This document shows positions 45,836 through 54,281 of a stretch of 64,000 bases of DNA, piece after piece. Source of the DNA: Billgrantia azerbaijanica (lineage in GTDB: Bacteria > Pseudomonadota > Gammaproteobacteria > Pseudomonadales > Halomonadaceae). Numbering within the stretch: position 1 is the stretch's first letter; the number at the start of each line of letters is the position of its first letter. The notes beneath the pieces are model-generated. The model was given only the letters and a program-made list of their open reading frames with translations. It was not told the DNA's origin and searched no databases. A program made the position numbers and the translations under genes. The stretch is taken from contig SBLD01000002.1 of NCBI GenBank assembly GCA_004551485.1, positions 62,001 to 126,000 of the forward strand, read 5' to 3'.

Positions 45836-46702
45836 GTGGGGTATCTCGTTGGCGTTACTGTCCTCTGGGCGTTCTCCTTCTCGCTGATCGGCGTCTACCT
45901 CGCTGGCCAGGTGGACAGCTACTTCGCCGTCCTCCTGCGCGTGGCCCTGGCCACCGCGGTCTTCCTGCCCTTCCTGCGGCCGGCACTGCTGCGCGGACGC
46001 CAGCGCCTGGCGCTGATGGCGCTGGGGGCCGTGCAGCTCGGCGTGATGTACATCTTCTTCTACCAGTCCTTCCTGCTGCTTTCGGTGCCGGAAGTGCTGC
46101 TCTTCACCATCTTCACGCCGATCTATGTCGCGCTGCTCGATGATGCCCTGTTCGGGCGCTTCACCCCCTTCTACCTGCTGACCGCTACCCTGGCCGTGCT
46201 GGGTGCGGCGGTGATCCGCTACCGGGGGCTCGACAGCGGTTACTGGACGGGCTTCCTGGTGGTGCAGGGCGCCAACCTCTGCTTCGCCCTGGGGCAGGTG
46301 GGCTACCGTCGCCTCTCGGCGTCGTTGCCCGAGAGCCTGCCGCGCCACAGCGTCTTTGCCTGGTTCTACCTGGGTGCCCTGGCGGTGGCGCTGCCCGCCT
46401 TCGCGCTGCTCGGCAACGCCGCGGCGCTGCCCACCACCGGCGTACAGTGGGGCGTGCTGCTGTGGCTGGGCCTGGTCGCCTCGGGGTTGGGCTACTTCCT
46501 GTGGAACCTCGGCGCCACCCGGGTCGATGCCGGGGCCCTGGCCATCATGAACAACGCCCTGATCCCCGCCGGGCTCGCGGTCAACCTGGTGATCTGGAAC
46601 CGCGACGCCGACCTGCCGCGCCTGGCGTTGGGCGGGGCCATCATCGTCGGTTCGCTGCTGCTCAACGAGTGGTGGCTGAAGCGGCGGCCCGCCACGGCCT
46701 GA
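45836..46702 (+). CDS. EamA-family (DMT) transporter
   Basis: A 288-residue integral membrane protein with about ten hydrophobic segments and two EamA repeats, for example VGYLVGVTVLWAFSFSLIGVYLAGQVDSYFAVLLRVALATAVFLPF and ATRVDAGALAIMNNALIPAGLAVNLVIW. The NNALIPAGL segment in the second repeat is a family landmark. It belongs to the drug/metabolite exporter superfamily, the carboxylate/amino acid/amine subset by resemblance; substrate unknown. The GTG at 45836 was chosen because GAGGG lies six bases upstream; a TTG two codons earlier is too close to it. Confidence 0.88.
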   Translation: MGYLVGVTVLWAFSFSLIGVYLAGQVDSYFAVLLRVALATAVFLPFLRPALLRGRQRLALMALGAVQLGVMYIFFYQSFLLLSVPEVLLFTIFTPIYVALLDDALFGRFTPFYLLTATLAVLGAAVIRYRGLDSGYWTGFLVVQGANLCFALGQVGYRRLSASLPESLPRHSVFAWFYLGALAVALPAFALLGNAAALPTTGVQWGVLLWLGLVASGLGYFLWNLGATRVDAGALAIMNNALIPAGLAVNLVIWNRDADLPRLALGGAIIVGSLLLNEWWLKRRPATA

Positions 46703-46747
46703 CTCCATACCCGCCTCGTGGCCCGTCGCCATCAGGAGCGGCCTCGA

Positions 46748-46859
46748 CCAATTTCATTCGATCTGATTCGTTAAATGACTCGCTATTCGCCGCATCAGGT
46801 CGATAGACTTGTCTCGAAATCCGTCTTTCTCGCAACGATCGGTCACATTCAACAGGCTG
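46748..46859. repeat. Dispersed inverted-repeat element, copy A (truncated left end)
   Basis: 112 bases aligning without gaps to 60809-60920 (about 95 identical by hand). It ends ACAGGCTG eight bases before the nadK ATG; the left 48 bases of the element found at 60761 are absent here. The element's right end carries AGG positioned where a nadK ribosome site could be. Confidence 0.85.
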
Positions 46860-46866
46860 TCAGGGT

Positions 46867-47748
46867 ATGGACACCTTCAAGAACATCGGACTCATCGGCC
46901 GCTTGGGCAGTGCCAAGGTGGTCGAGACCCTGAAGCGACTGCTGCGTTTTCTCGACGAGCACGACTATCACGTCATCGTCGAGGATCGTACCGCCACGGT
47001 GCTGCTCGATCACGGCCATCCCGAGGCGAGCCGGCGCACCTTGGGCGAGCTGTGCGACCTGGTCATCGTGGTGGGCGGCGACGGCAGCCTGCTCGGCGCG
47101 GCCCGTACCCTGTGCCACAGCGGTACCCTGGTGCTGGGAGTCAACCGGGGCCGGTTGGGCTTTCTCACCGACATCTCCCCCGACGAGCTCGAGGAGCGGG
47201 TCGGCGAGGTGCTGGCCGGGCGCTACGAGGTGGAGGAGCGCTTCCTGCTCGACGCCGAGCTCTACCGTGACGACACGCTCGTCGGCAACGGCGATGCGCT
47301 CAACGAGGTGGTGCTGCACCCCGGCAAGGCGGTGCGGATGATCGAGTTCGAGCTGTTCATCGACGGCCAGTTCGTCTACAGCCAGCGCAGTGACGGCCTG
47401 ATCATGGCCACGCCCACCGGCTCCACCGCCTATTCGCTCTCCGGTGGCGGCTCCATCATGCACCCCAAGCTGGACGTGATCGAGCTGGTGCCGATGTTTC
47501 CCCACACCCTCTCGTCCCGCCCCATTGTCATCGATGCCGCCAGCGAGATCCGCGTGCACATCGGCGAGACCAACCAGACCTACCCGCACATCAGTTGCGA
47601 CGGCCAGACCCGCGCCGTGGCCAAGCCGGACGACGTCCTGGTGGTGAAGCGCAAGCCGCAGCGGGTGCAGCTGGTCCATCCGCACGGTCACAACTTCTAC
47701 GAGGTCCTGCGCAGCAAGCTGGGCTGGAGCAACCGCCTGGGGGACTGA
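46867..47748 (+). CDS. nadK: NAD kinase
   Basis: A 293-residue NAD kinase making NADP from NAD and ATP. Motifs: GLIGRLGSAKVVETLKRLLRFL, VVGGDGSLLGAART (GGDG, about 73), LGVNRGRLGFLTDISPDEL, NDVVLHPGK-type LNEVVLHPGKAVRMIEFEL, QRSDGLIMATPTGSTAYSLSGGGSIMHP and SCDGQ near the C-terminus. The ATG at 46867 is preceded by AGGG at very short spacing; a better-spaced AGG falls inside the repeat element, so the element may supply the ribosome site. The phosphatase gene follows after one base. Confidence 0.96.
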   Translation: MDTFKNIGLIGRLGSAKVVETLKRLLRFLDEHDYHVIVEDRTATVLLDHGHPEASRRTLGELCDLVIVVGGDGSLLGAARTLCHSGTLVLGVNRGRLGFLTDISPDELEERVGEVLAGRYEVEERFLLDAELYRDDTLVGNGDALNEVVLHPGKAVRMIEFELFIDGQFVYSQRSDGLIMATPTGSTAYSLSGGGSIMHPKLDVIELVPMFPHTLSSRPIVIDAASEIRVHIGETNQTYPHISCDGQTRAVAKPDDVLVVKRKPQRVQLVHPHGHNFYEVLRSKLGWSNRLGD

Positions 47749-47749
47749 C

Positions 47750-48754
47750 GTGAAGCGACAAGCGAGGATCGAGGGCTACGATCTCATCGGCGACGTCCAC
47801 GGCTGCGGGGCGACCCTGGCGAGTCTGCTGGAGAAGCTCGGCTACCACCAGCGCGGCGGCGTCTACCGCCACCCGCGCCGCCGGGCGATCTTTCTCGGCG
47901 ACCTGATCGACCGCGGGCCGCGCATCCGGCTCGCCGTCACCATTGCCCGGCGCATGGTGGAGGAGGGCGAGGCGCTCATCGTCATGGGCAACCACGAGTA
48001 CAACGCCCTGACCTACTGCTACCGGGCCCCGCGCCGGCTGGGTCGCGAGTGGCTGCGCGAGCACACGCCGCGCCACAACCGCATCATCAAGGAGACCCTC
48101 GAGCAGTACCACGACCATCCCGCCGAGTGGGAAGACGCCCTGGCGTGGTTCCTCGAGATCCCGCTGCTGCTGGAACTGCCCGGCCTGCGCGTGGTGCACG
48201 CCTGCTGGGACCAGCCGCTGATCGACGCGCTGCGTCGCGACTATCCGGACGGGCGCATCGACGAGGCCTTCCTCGAAGCCTCGGTCGAGCACGGCACCCT
48301 GGCCTGGCAGGTGATGGACCGCCTGACCCGCGGCACCCACGTCCCGCTGCCGCCGGGGGTGGAGATCCACTCCGGCGACGGCTTCACGCGGCGCAGCTTT
48401 CGCGCCCACTTCTGGGCGCGCGAGCCGCGTACCTGGGGCGATGTCATCTTCCAGCCCGACAACCTGCCCGACGATCTGGAGTCGCGACCGCTGACCGACC
48501 ACGAGCGGGCCTACCTCAGCTTCTACGGCCCCGAGGAGCCGCCGCTGTTCATCGGCCACTACTGGTGCGAGGGCATTCCCGCGCTGCCGGCCCCCAACGT
48601 GGCCTGCCTGGACTACAGCGCGGTGAAATTCGGCCGTCTCGTGGCCTATCGCTGGAGCGGGGAGTCGCGCCTGGACGCCAACCACTTCGTGTGGATCCGG
48701 GTGCCGCGGGAAGAAGCGGCGCGGCCGCGCCCCTGGGAGATCGATTTCGATTGA
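47750..48754 (+). CDS. PPP-type metallophosphoesterase
   Basis: A 334-residue phosphatase of the calcineurin-like/PPP group. The metal motifs are DLIGDVHGCGATL (about 11-23), FLGDLIDRGPRIRLA (about 49-63) and VMGNHEYNALTY (about 80-90), followed by VVHACWDQ and GHYWCEGIPA. These give the di-metal site of Ser/Thr and bis(5'-nucleosyl) phosphatases; relatives include PrpE-like and ApaH-like enzymes. GTG 47750 follows GGGGGACTGAC. It overlaps or touches nadK's stop and ends before a strong terminator. Confidence 0.88.
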   Translation: MKRQARIEGYDLIGDVHGCGATLASLLEKLGYHQRGGVYRHPRRRAIFLGDLIDRGPRIRLAVTIARRMVEEGEALIVMGNHEYNALTYCYRAPRRLGREWLREHTPRHNRIIKETLEQYHDHPAEWEDALAWFLEIPLLLELPGLRVVHACWDQPLIDALRRDYPDGRIDEAFLEASVEHGTLAWQVMDRLTRGTHVPLPPGVEIHSGDGFTRRSFRAHFWAREPRTWGDVIFQPDNLPDDLESRPLTDHERAYLSFYGPEEPPLFIGHYWCEGIPALPAPNVACLDYSAVKFGRLVAYRWSGESRLDANHFVWIRVPREEAARPRPWEIDFD

Positions 48755-48850
48755 TTTACAAAATATTACGCAATTATTTTTCGCGGCCGTGAACTTCCCG
48801 CCGCGCCGCCCATCAGAGTAGGTGTTCCCTTGAATGATCCCTTGCTCTTG

Positions 48851-48880
48851 TCCGGCGGCCCCCCTTCCGCCGGATTTTTT
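48851..48880 (+). terminator. Rho-independent terminator after phosphatase gene
   Basis: TCCGGCGG and CCGCCGGA pair around a C-rich loop, followed by six T. It ends the nadK-phosphatase transcript about 96 bases after the stop. Confidence 0.88.
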
Positions 48881-48959
48881 CTGTGCGCAAGGTGGCTGTC
48901 CCCATGGGGAGCGGTATCGCGTCGCGGTACGATGAGCGGATGCCAACTCAGGAGAGCCC

Positions 48960-49808
48960 ATGTATCGGGTGATGCTGTTTCCCCATGACACCGACACCAG
49001 CGAGCTGCGACGGGCCCTGTGGGCACATCGCATCGGTCACCGCTTCACCGAGGAGGAGGAGGGGCAGGTGCTGTGGCTGGCCGACCCCGGTCAGCACGAG
49101 GCCCTGATGCAGCTGCTCACGCGCTGGCAGCGCGGCGAGCGCATCCTGCCCAGGCCGCGCCGCCCCAGCGGTGGCGGCAACGCGCTGGCGGTGCCCTTCC
49201 GCCAGGCGCCGGTCACCGCCACGGCGCTGGCGCTGTGCCTGCTGGTGTTTGCCGCCATGGGGCTGTTCGGCGATCTCGTCGTGGCGCTGCTGACCATCGT
49301 ACCCGTGGGCGTGGTCAACGGCGGCCTTGCCGTGGGCGACCTGGGCGACGTCCTCGCCGGCGGCCAGGTGTGGCGGCTGCTGTCGCCCGCCTTCCTGCAC
49401 TTCGGCTGGATGCACCTGATCTTCAACATGCTGTGGCTGTGGTACTTCGGTCGCCAGATCGAGGTGCTGCACGGCCCGCGGCGCATGCTGGCGCTCCTGC
49501 TGGTCGCCGGCATCGGGGCCAACCTGGCACAGTACGCCACCGGCACGGTGCTCTTCGGCGGCATGTCCGGCGTCGACTTCGCCCTGCTGGGCTATGTCTG
49601 GCTGATGTCGCGGCGGGCGCCGCGCAGCGGTTTCTTCGTGCCACAGATGCTGGTGGTCTTCATGCTCGGCTGGATGGTCTTCACCATGACCGATGCCGCC
49701 TCTGCGGTGGGCTTCGGCAACGTCGCCAACGAGGCCCACCTGGGTGGGCTGGTCGTGGGACTGGCCATGGGCTGGTACTATTCCGAGCGGGCGCGCCGCC
49801 CCCGTTGA
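48960..49808 (+). CDS. Rhomboid-family intramembrane serine protease (GlpG-like)
   Basis: A 282-residue GlpG-type rhomboid. The cytoplasmic N-terminal domain (about 1-80) is followed by six or seven membrane segments. The active-site pieces are WRLLSPAFLHFGWMHLIFNMLWLWYFGRQIE (His-x-x-x-Asn), FGGMSGVDFALLGYVW (nucleophile Ser in GMSG) and GNVANEAHLGGLVVGLAMGW (catalytic His). GlpG cleaves membrane proteins within the bilayer. ATG 48960 follows AGGAGAGCC. It ends 26 bases before the YeaC gene on the same strand. Confidence 0.92.
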   Translation: MYRVMLFPHDTDTSELRRALWAHRIGHRFTEEEEGQVLWLADPGQHEALMQLLTRWQRGERILPRPRRPSGGGNALAVPFRQAPVTATALALCLLVFAAMGLFGDLVVALLTIVPVGVVNGGLAVGDLGDVLAGGQVWRLLSPAFLHFGWMHLIFNMLWLWYFGRQIEVLHGPRRMLALLLVAGIGANLAQYATGTVLFGGMSGVDFALLGYVWLMSRRAPRSGFFVPQMLVVFMLGWMVFTMTDAASAVGFGNVANEAHLGGLVVGLAMGWYYSERARRPR

Positions 49809-49833
49809 TTCCCTTTTTCGCGAGAATGATGCC

Positions 49834-50118
49834 ATGAGCGAGATGACCTTCGAGCGCATGATCCAGCAGATGAACCCGGCGATCTACGAAAGCCTCAAGC
49901 AGGCGGTGGCCCTGCGCAAGTGGCCCGACGGTCGCTGGCTCACCGCCGAGCAGACGGAGCTCTGCCTGGAGGCGGTGATGCGCTACGAGGTGGAGAACCA
50001 CGTGCCCGAGGAGCAGCGCGTGGGCTACCTCGAGCGGCGCACCTGCGGCAGTGCCAGTAGTGGCGCCGACGTGCCACCCGAGCTGGCCGGCCTGGCGCGG
50101 GATGCCTCCGGTGACTGA
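49834..50118 (+). CDS. YeaC family protein (DUF1315)
   Basis: A 94-residue protein with the DUF1315 core FERMIQQMNPAIYESLKQAVALRKWPDGRWLTAEQTELCLEAVMRYEVENHVPEEQRVGYLER, then a Ser/Ala-rich tail. The E. coli relative YeaC is uncharacterised. ATG 49834 lies behind GCGAGAATGATGCC; weak ribosome site GAGAA. It overlaps the following DUF2797 gene's start region by about 17 bases, so those two are probably coupled. Confidence 0.87.
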   Translation: MSEMTFERMIQQMNPAIYESLKQAVALRKWPDGRWLTAEQTELCLEAVMRYEVENHVPEEQRVGYLERRTCGSASSGADVPPELAGLARDASGD

Positions 50119-50968
50119 CGAGGCGCGCATCGCCGCTGCCCAGGCCGTCGAGGGCTGCCTGACCAAGATGGCCATCGAACCGGGCGACGCCGGCGAACCG
50201 GCGCACTACACGCTGCGCGCCGGCGACGCACGCCTCGACCTCAACGCCCGCCTGGGCAGCCCCCTGTGCCTGGAGTGGACCGGCACCATCGCCTGCACCC
50301 ACTGCGGCCGGATCACCAGGAAGAGCTTCGGCCAGGGCTACTGCTACCCCTGCTTCAAGCGCCTCGCCCAGTGCGACACCTGCATCGTCAAGCCGGAGCT
50401 GTGCCACTACTTCGAGGGCACCTGCCGCGAGCCCGAGTGGGGCGAGCGCCACTGCTTCCAGCCCCACGTCGTCTACCTGGCCAACGCCTCGGGCCTCAAG
50501 GTGGGCATCACCCGCGCCACCCAGGTGCCGACCCGCTGGCTCGACCAAGGCGCCGTGCAGGCCTTGCCGATCCTGGCGGTGGAGAGCCGTCAGCAGGCCG
50601 GCTTCGTCGAGGTGCTGTTCAAGGAGGAGGTGGCCGACCGCACCAACTGGCGCGCCATGCTCAAGGGCGACCATGCGCCCCTGGACCTCGCCGCCGAGCG
50701 CGACCGCCTGCTGGCGCGCCTCGCCAGCGGGCTGGCCAACCTGCGCGAGCGCTTCGGCGCCGATGCCATCCGCGTGCTCGACGAGCGTCCGGTGGCCTTC
50801 GACTACCCGGTGCTCGAATACCCGCGCAAGATCGTCTCCCACAACTTCGACAAGCACCCCGTCGTCGAAGGCACCCTGCAGGGGCTCAAGGGGCAGTACC
50901 TGATCCTCGACACCGGCGTCATCAACCTGCGCAAGTTCACCGGCTACGAGGTCAAGGTCGCTGCCTGA
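50102..50968 (+). CDS. DUF2797 zinc-finger-like protein
   Basis: A 288-residue protein. A cysteine-rich segment (about 55-115: CTHCGRITRKSFGQGYCYPCFKRLAQCDTCIVKPELCHYFEGTC) holds two or more CxxC pairs likely to bind zinc, then QPHVVYLANASGLKVGITRATQVPTRWLDQGA, a GIY-YIG-like strand pattern (VVYLANASGLKVGITR), and DYPVLEYPRKIVSHNFDKHP. DUF2797 proteins are widespread, with unknown role. The start is uncertain: ATG 50102 or GTG 50111; neither has a strong site. Confidence 0.82.
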   Translation: MPPVTDEARIAAAQAVEGCLTKMAIEPGDAGEPAHYTLRAGDARLDLNARLGSPLCLEWTGTIACTHCGRITRKSFGQGYCYPCFKRLAQCDTCIVKPELCHYFEGTCREPEWGERHCFQPHVVYLANASGLKVGITRATQVPTRWLDQGAVQALPILAVESRQQAGFVEVLFKEEVADRTNWRAMLKGDHAPLDLAAERDRLLARLASGLANLRERFGADAIRVLDERPVAFDYPVLEYPRKIVSHNFDKHPVVEGTLQGLKGQYLILDTGVINLRKFTGYEVKVAA

Positions 50969-51052
50969 ATGCTGGGCTATCCTGTCGGCAGCCAGGGTGA
51001 TCGCATGCCGCAACGCTTTCTCATCGGACAGCTTTTCGCTGGGAAGAAATCA

Positions 51053-51148
51053 CCTGTGGGAGGGCGGCTCCGCCGCGCGAAGGCACCGCAGGTGCCCCTT
51101 TCTGGCAGCGCTACGCGCTGCTTCGCCCGGTAAACCGGCCTCCCACAG
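51053..51148. repeat. Multi-hairpin palindromic repeat (copy B)
   Basis: 96 bases from CCTGTGGGAGG to CCTCCCACAG. Internal stems are GGCGG(ctc)CCGCC, GGCACC(gca)GGTGCC and GCAGCGC(tac)GCGCTGC. Same outer arms as copy A at 19925, different stem sequences. In the gap between DUF2797 and the alcohol dehydrogenase gene. Confidence 0.75.
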
Positions 51149-51227
51149 CAGAAATCACCGGTTGTCGAGAGTTCTTCTTGTCGTGCGAGCCCGGTATCGA
51201 CAATGAGGTGTTGGCAGGAGTTCAACC

Positions 51228-52223
51228 ATGACCGAGATGCGCGCCATGCGCCTGCACGCCCCGGGCCAGCCGCTGGTGCTGGAGCGTATTTCCCGGCCCG
51301 AGCCCGGTCCCGGCGAGGTGCAGCTCCGGGTGCTGGCCTGCGGCGTCTGCCGCACCGACCTCCACGTCGTCGACGGCGAGCTCAACGAGCCGCGCCTGCC
51401 GCTCGTGCCCGGCCACGAGGTGGTGGGGGAGGTGACGGCGCTGGGTGAGGGCGTCACCGGCCTCGCGCCGGGGCAGCGCATCGGCGTGCCCTGGCTCGGC
51501 TGGACCTGCGGCGAGTGCGAGCCGTGCCGCGCCGGGCGCGAGAACCTCTGCGAGCGTGCCGAGTTCACCGGCTACACCCGCGATGGCGGCTATGCCGAGT
51601 ACGCCGTGGCCGATGCTCGCTACTGCTTTCCCGTCCTCGCCGCCGACGCCCAGGCCGCCGCGCCGCTGCTTTGCGCGGGGCTGATCGGCTATCGCACCTG
51701 GCGGCTCGCCGGGGGCGAGGCGCCGCGCCGGCTCGGCATCTACGGCTTCGGCGCGGCGGCCCACATCCTCGCCCAGCTCGCCGTGGCCCGCGGCCAGCAA
51801 GTGTATGCCTTCACTCGCCCGGGGGATGACCAGGCCCAGGCCTTCGCCCGCCGGCTGGGTGCCGTGTGGGCCGGCGGCAGCGACGAGGCGCCCCCCGAGC
51901 CGCTGGATGCCGCGCTGCTCTTCGCCCCGGTGGGCGCGCTCGTGCCCACGGCGCTCGGCCACGTCAAGCCGGGAGGCACGGTGGTCTCCGGCGGCATCCA
52001 CATGTCGGACATCCCCGCCTTCCCCTACCGCCTGCTGTGGCAGGAGCGCAGCGTCAAGTCGGTGGCCAACCTCACCCGCCGCGACGGCGAGGAGTTCCTG
52101 GCGCTCGCCCCCGAGGTGCCGATCCGCACCGAGACGCGCGCCTATTCGCTGGAGGACGCCAACCGGGCGCTGGACGACCTGCGCGAGGGGCGGCTCTCCG
52201 GGGCGGCGGTGCTGATTCCCTGA
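51228..52223 (+). CDS. Zinc-dependent alcohol dehydrogenase family protein
   Basis: A 331-residue medium-chain dehydrogenase. The catalytic zinc site is CGVCRTDLHVVDGEL (Cys and partner), PLVPGHEVVGEV (His-Glu) and the structural zinc loop GWTCGECEPCRAGRENLC with four Cys. The Rossmann part contains IYGFGAAAHILAQLAVARGQQVYAFTR and the loop GGTVVSGGIHMSDIPAFPYRLLWQERSVKSVANLTR. It fits the zinc-binding alcohol dehydrogenase family-2 subset. The ATG follows GGAGTTCAACC. Substrate unknown; the NAD(P) preference is undecided. Confidence 0.9.
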   Translation: MTEMRAMRLHAPGQPLVLERISRPEPGPGEVQLRVLACGVCRTDLHVVDGELNEPRLPLVPGHEVVGEVTALGEGVTGLAPGQRIGVPWLGWTCGECEPCRAGRENLCERAEFTGYTRDGGYAEYAVADARYCFPVLAADAQAAAPLLCAGLIGYRTWRLAGGEAPRRLGIYGFGAAAHILAQLAVARGQQVYAFTRPGDDQAQAFARRLGAVWAGGSDEAPPEPLDAALLFAPVGALVPTALGHVKPGGTVVSGGIHMSDIPAFPYRLLWQERSVKSVANLTRRDGEEFLALAPEVPIRTETRAYSLEDANRALDDLREGRLSGAAVLIP

Positions 52224-52262
52224 CCCTCAAAGCAGGCCTCGTCAGGGGCCTGCTCTATGCGG

Positions 52263-52646
52263 TCAGCCGCTGGGCTCGGCCACGGTGGGGTAGGGGTTGT
52301 CCGGCATGAGCGTGCGCGGAAGCGGCGGCCGGCGAGCGCCCTCCTTGGGGCCGTAGTGCTCGGCCAGGTAGTCGAGGATGGTCGCCTCGGTCTCGGGCGG
52401 GAATTCCCACAGGCCCTGGGTGTCCTGCATCCAGCGGATCAGTTTTTCCCAGTGGTTGCGGCTGCCGCTGTTCTGGGTGACCAGGTCGGCCGAATGACAG
52501 GCGGTGCAGTTGTCACGCACCGTCTCCCAGCCCTCGGCCATGACCAGGCCGGTCTCCGGGTCGGTGTCCTGGGCGGCTGTCGCCAGCGACAGGCAGAGCA
52601 GGGGCGCGCCCAGCATCGGCACGGCGAGCGTGGTGAAGTGCTTCAT
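52263..52646 (-). CDS. Monohaem cytochrome c subunit (SorB-like)
   Basis: A 127-residue exported cytochrome. A signal peptide spans about 1-25 (MKHFTTLAVPMLGAPLLCLSLATAA), then one haem motif CTACH at about residues 47-51 (RDNCTACHSADLV), and a distal Met candidate in LMPDNPYP. It directly follows the molybdoenzyme gene on the same strand, ten bases apart, giving the SorAB order: sulfite is oxidised by SorA and electrons leave through this cytochrome. The short length suits SorB, not the dihaem SoxD. Confidence 0.85.
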   Translation of the reverse strand: MKHFTTLAVPMLGAPLLCLSLATAAQDTDPETGLVMAEGWETVRDNCTACHSADLVTQNSGSRNHWEKLIRWMQDTQGLWEFPPETEATILDYLAEHYGPKEGARRPPLPRTLMPDNPYPTVAEPSG

Positions 52647-52655
52647 GACGACCCC

Positions 52656-53987
52656 CTAGGCCACCTGGACGGCGATGCGGTGGCAGGCGTTGTTGAGGTA
52701 GCCCTTGGGGTTCCAGCCCGGAACGACCATCGGCTGGGCGCGCCCCTCCGCGTCGGTGGCCTTCGCCCAGACCTCGTAGTAGCCCGGTTCCGGGAACTCC
52801 ACCGTGGTCGTCCAGCGCTGCCAGGCCAGGCGATTGGGCGGTACCTTCAGCTCGGCCTGCTGCCAGGTGGCGCCGAAGTCGATGGAGACATGGACCGCCT
52901 CCACCGCCAGGTCGCCGGCCCAGGCGTGCCCCCGGACCGTCATGGCCTCGCCCAGCGCATGCTCGATCCCCGACTTGGGGAAGGTGACCAGCGACTTCAC
53001 CGGCATGGAGTGGATGGTCTTGAAGTCCTCGTCGGGCACGATGCTGCCCGGCGCCACCGGGTGTTTCGGCACGCTGTAGGAGGGGGGCGCCATCTTGGTG
53101 CCGTCGTGCTTCTGGTTGCGAATGACGATGCGCTTCAGCCACTTGCCGGACACCGAGCCGGGCCAGCCGGAGCACACCAGGCGCAGCGGATGGCCGTTGA
53201 GGTAGGGGATGTCCTCGCCGTTCATCGCCCAGGCGATCAGCGACTCGTCCTCCAGCGCCTTGGCCATCGGCACGCCCCGCGAGATGGGGTCCCGGTCGGG
53301 GTCGCCGCTGGCGTGGCGGTCGGCGCCGTAGTAGCCGATGTAGACGGCGTCATCCTTGATCCCGCACGCCTCGAGGACGTCGCGCAGGCGTGCCCCGGTG
53401 AAGGTCGGGCAGGCCACCGCCCCGGTGGTCCACTGGTTGCCGCTGGCCGAGGGGACGTACTCGCTGCGCCCATTGCCGCCGCACTCGACCTGCAGCTGCA
53501 GGGTGTGGTGCTCGAAGCGCTCCTTGAGGGCGGCGATGGTGAACGTCTGTGGCGTGACGCAGGATTCGCCGGCGACCTCCAGCTCCCAGGCGTCCACGTC
53601 GATGCTTTCCACCTCCGGGGGAATGCCGTTGTTGCGCACGAACATGTACCTGGCCGGGGTGATGTCGTCATCGAGCAGGTGGGCGGGCGTCTCGGCATTG
53701 ATGGGGCGGTCGTTGAGGACGGTCAGGCCCTCCTTGCCCCGGAGGGTGAAGGGCTCGTCGCTCTGCGCCAGGGCGGCGGGAATGAGGCCGCCCGGCATGC
53801 GGTCGGCGAAGGGGATCGAGCCCCCCACGGCGGCCGCCATGGCGAGCAGGCTCGAGCGCTTGAGAAAGCCGCGCCGGGTGACCGGGTCGACTTCGCGGCC
53901 CCACAGCAGGCGATCGGCGGTCTCGGGGTCCTCGGCATAAAGTGCGTGGATGCCGCGTGTCTTGGCATCGGGGGGTAGCTTCGTCAT
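52656..53987 (-). CDS. Sulfite dehydrogenase molybdopterin subunit (SorA-like)
   Basis: A 443-residue sulfite oxidase-fold enzyme. The twin-arginine export motif is DPVTRRGFLKRSSLL (Arg pair at 38-39), so the protein should be periplasmic. The molybdenum-binding region has LQLQVECGGNGRSEYVP with the Cys at about residue 170, then GNQWTTGAVACPTFTGARLRDVLEACGI. A C-terminal dimerisation domain shows HAWAGDLAVEAVHVSIDFGATWQQAEL. It oxidises sulfite (or a sulfur-bound group) and passes electrons to the cytochrome downstream. SoxC is the main alternative name. Confidence 0.88.
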   Translation of the reverse strand: MTKLPPDAKTRGIHALYAEDPETADRLLWGREVDPVTRRGFLKRSSLLAMAAAVGGSIPFADRMPGGLIPAALAQSDEPFTLRGKEGLTVLNDRPINAETPAHLLDDDITPARYMFVRNNGIPPEVESIDVDAWELEVAGESCVTPQTFTIAALKERFEHHTLQLQVECGGNGRSEYVPSASGNQWTTGAVACPTFTGARLRDVLEACGIKDDAVYIGYYGADRHASGDPDRDPISRGVPMAKALEDESLIAWAMNGEDIPYLNGHPLRLVCSGWPGSVSGKWLKRIVIRNQKHDGTKMAPPSYSVPKHPVAPGSIVPDEDFKTIHSMPVKSLVTFPKSGIEHALGEAMTVRGHAWAGDLAVEAVHVSIDFGATWQQAELKVPPNRLAWQRWTTTVEFPEPGYYEVWAKATDAEGRAQPMVVPGWNPKGYLNNACHRIAVQVA

Positions 53988-54091
53988 GACGGAACTCCTG
54001 GCTGGCCCGTCCGCGTGGATCGGGATACCCCCTGCGTACGCCGGGCCGGTATTGTGGTTGTGATACCGGAGCTATCCCTCTCTCCTTGCCT

Positions 54092-54236
54092 TAGGCTTTG
54101 TCCGAAAAGTGCCTGCGCTCGGCCATACGGCGTTAAAAATCGATTCAAAGTACTCATTTACAGCTCGTAAACTCCGTCTTTTCACCGATTTTTGCCTTGT
54201 CTGACCATCGCTCGTCGACTTTTCAGACAGAGCCTA
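54092..54236. mobile_element. TA-flanked MITE-like element
   Basis: 145 bases with 19-base terminal inverted repeats (TAGGCTTTGTCCGAAAAGT and the complement of ACTTTTCAGACAGAGCCTA, two mismatches). The outermost TA at both ends could be the duplicated TA target of an IS630/Tc1-type event. The centre is AT-rich (ACTCATTTACAGCTCG...). No coding sequence. Between the sorA gene and the radical SAM gene. Confidence 0.82.
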
Positions 54237-54281
54237 GGTTATTCCAGCCTAGCAGGGAATCGGCAGGGGCAGAGGGGGCCG

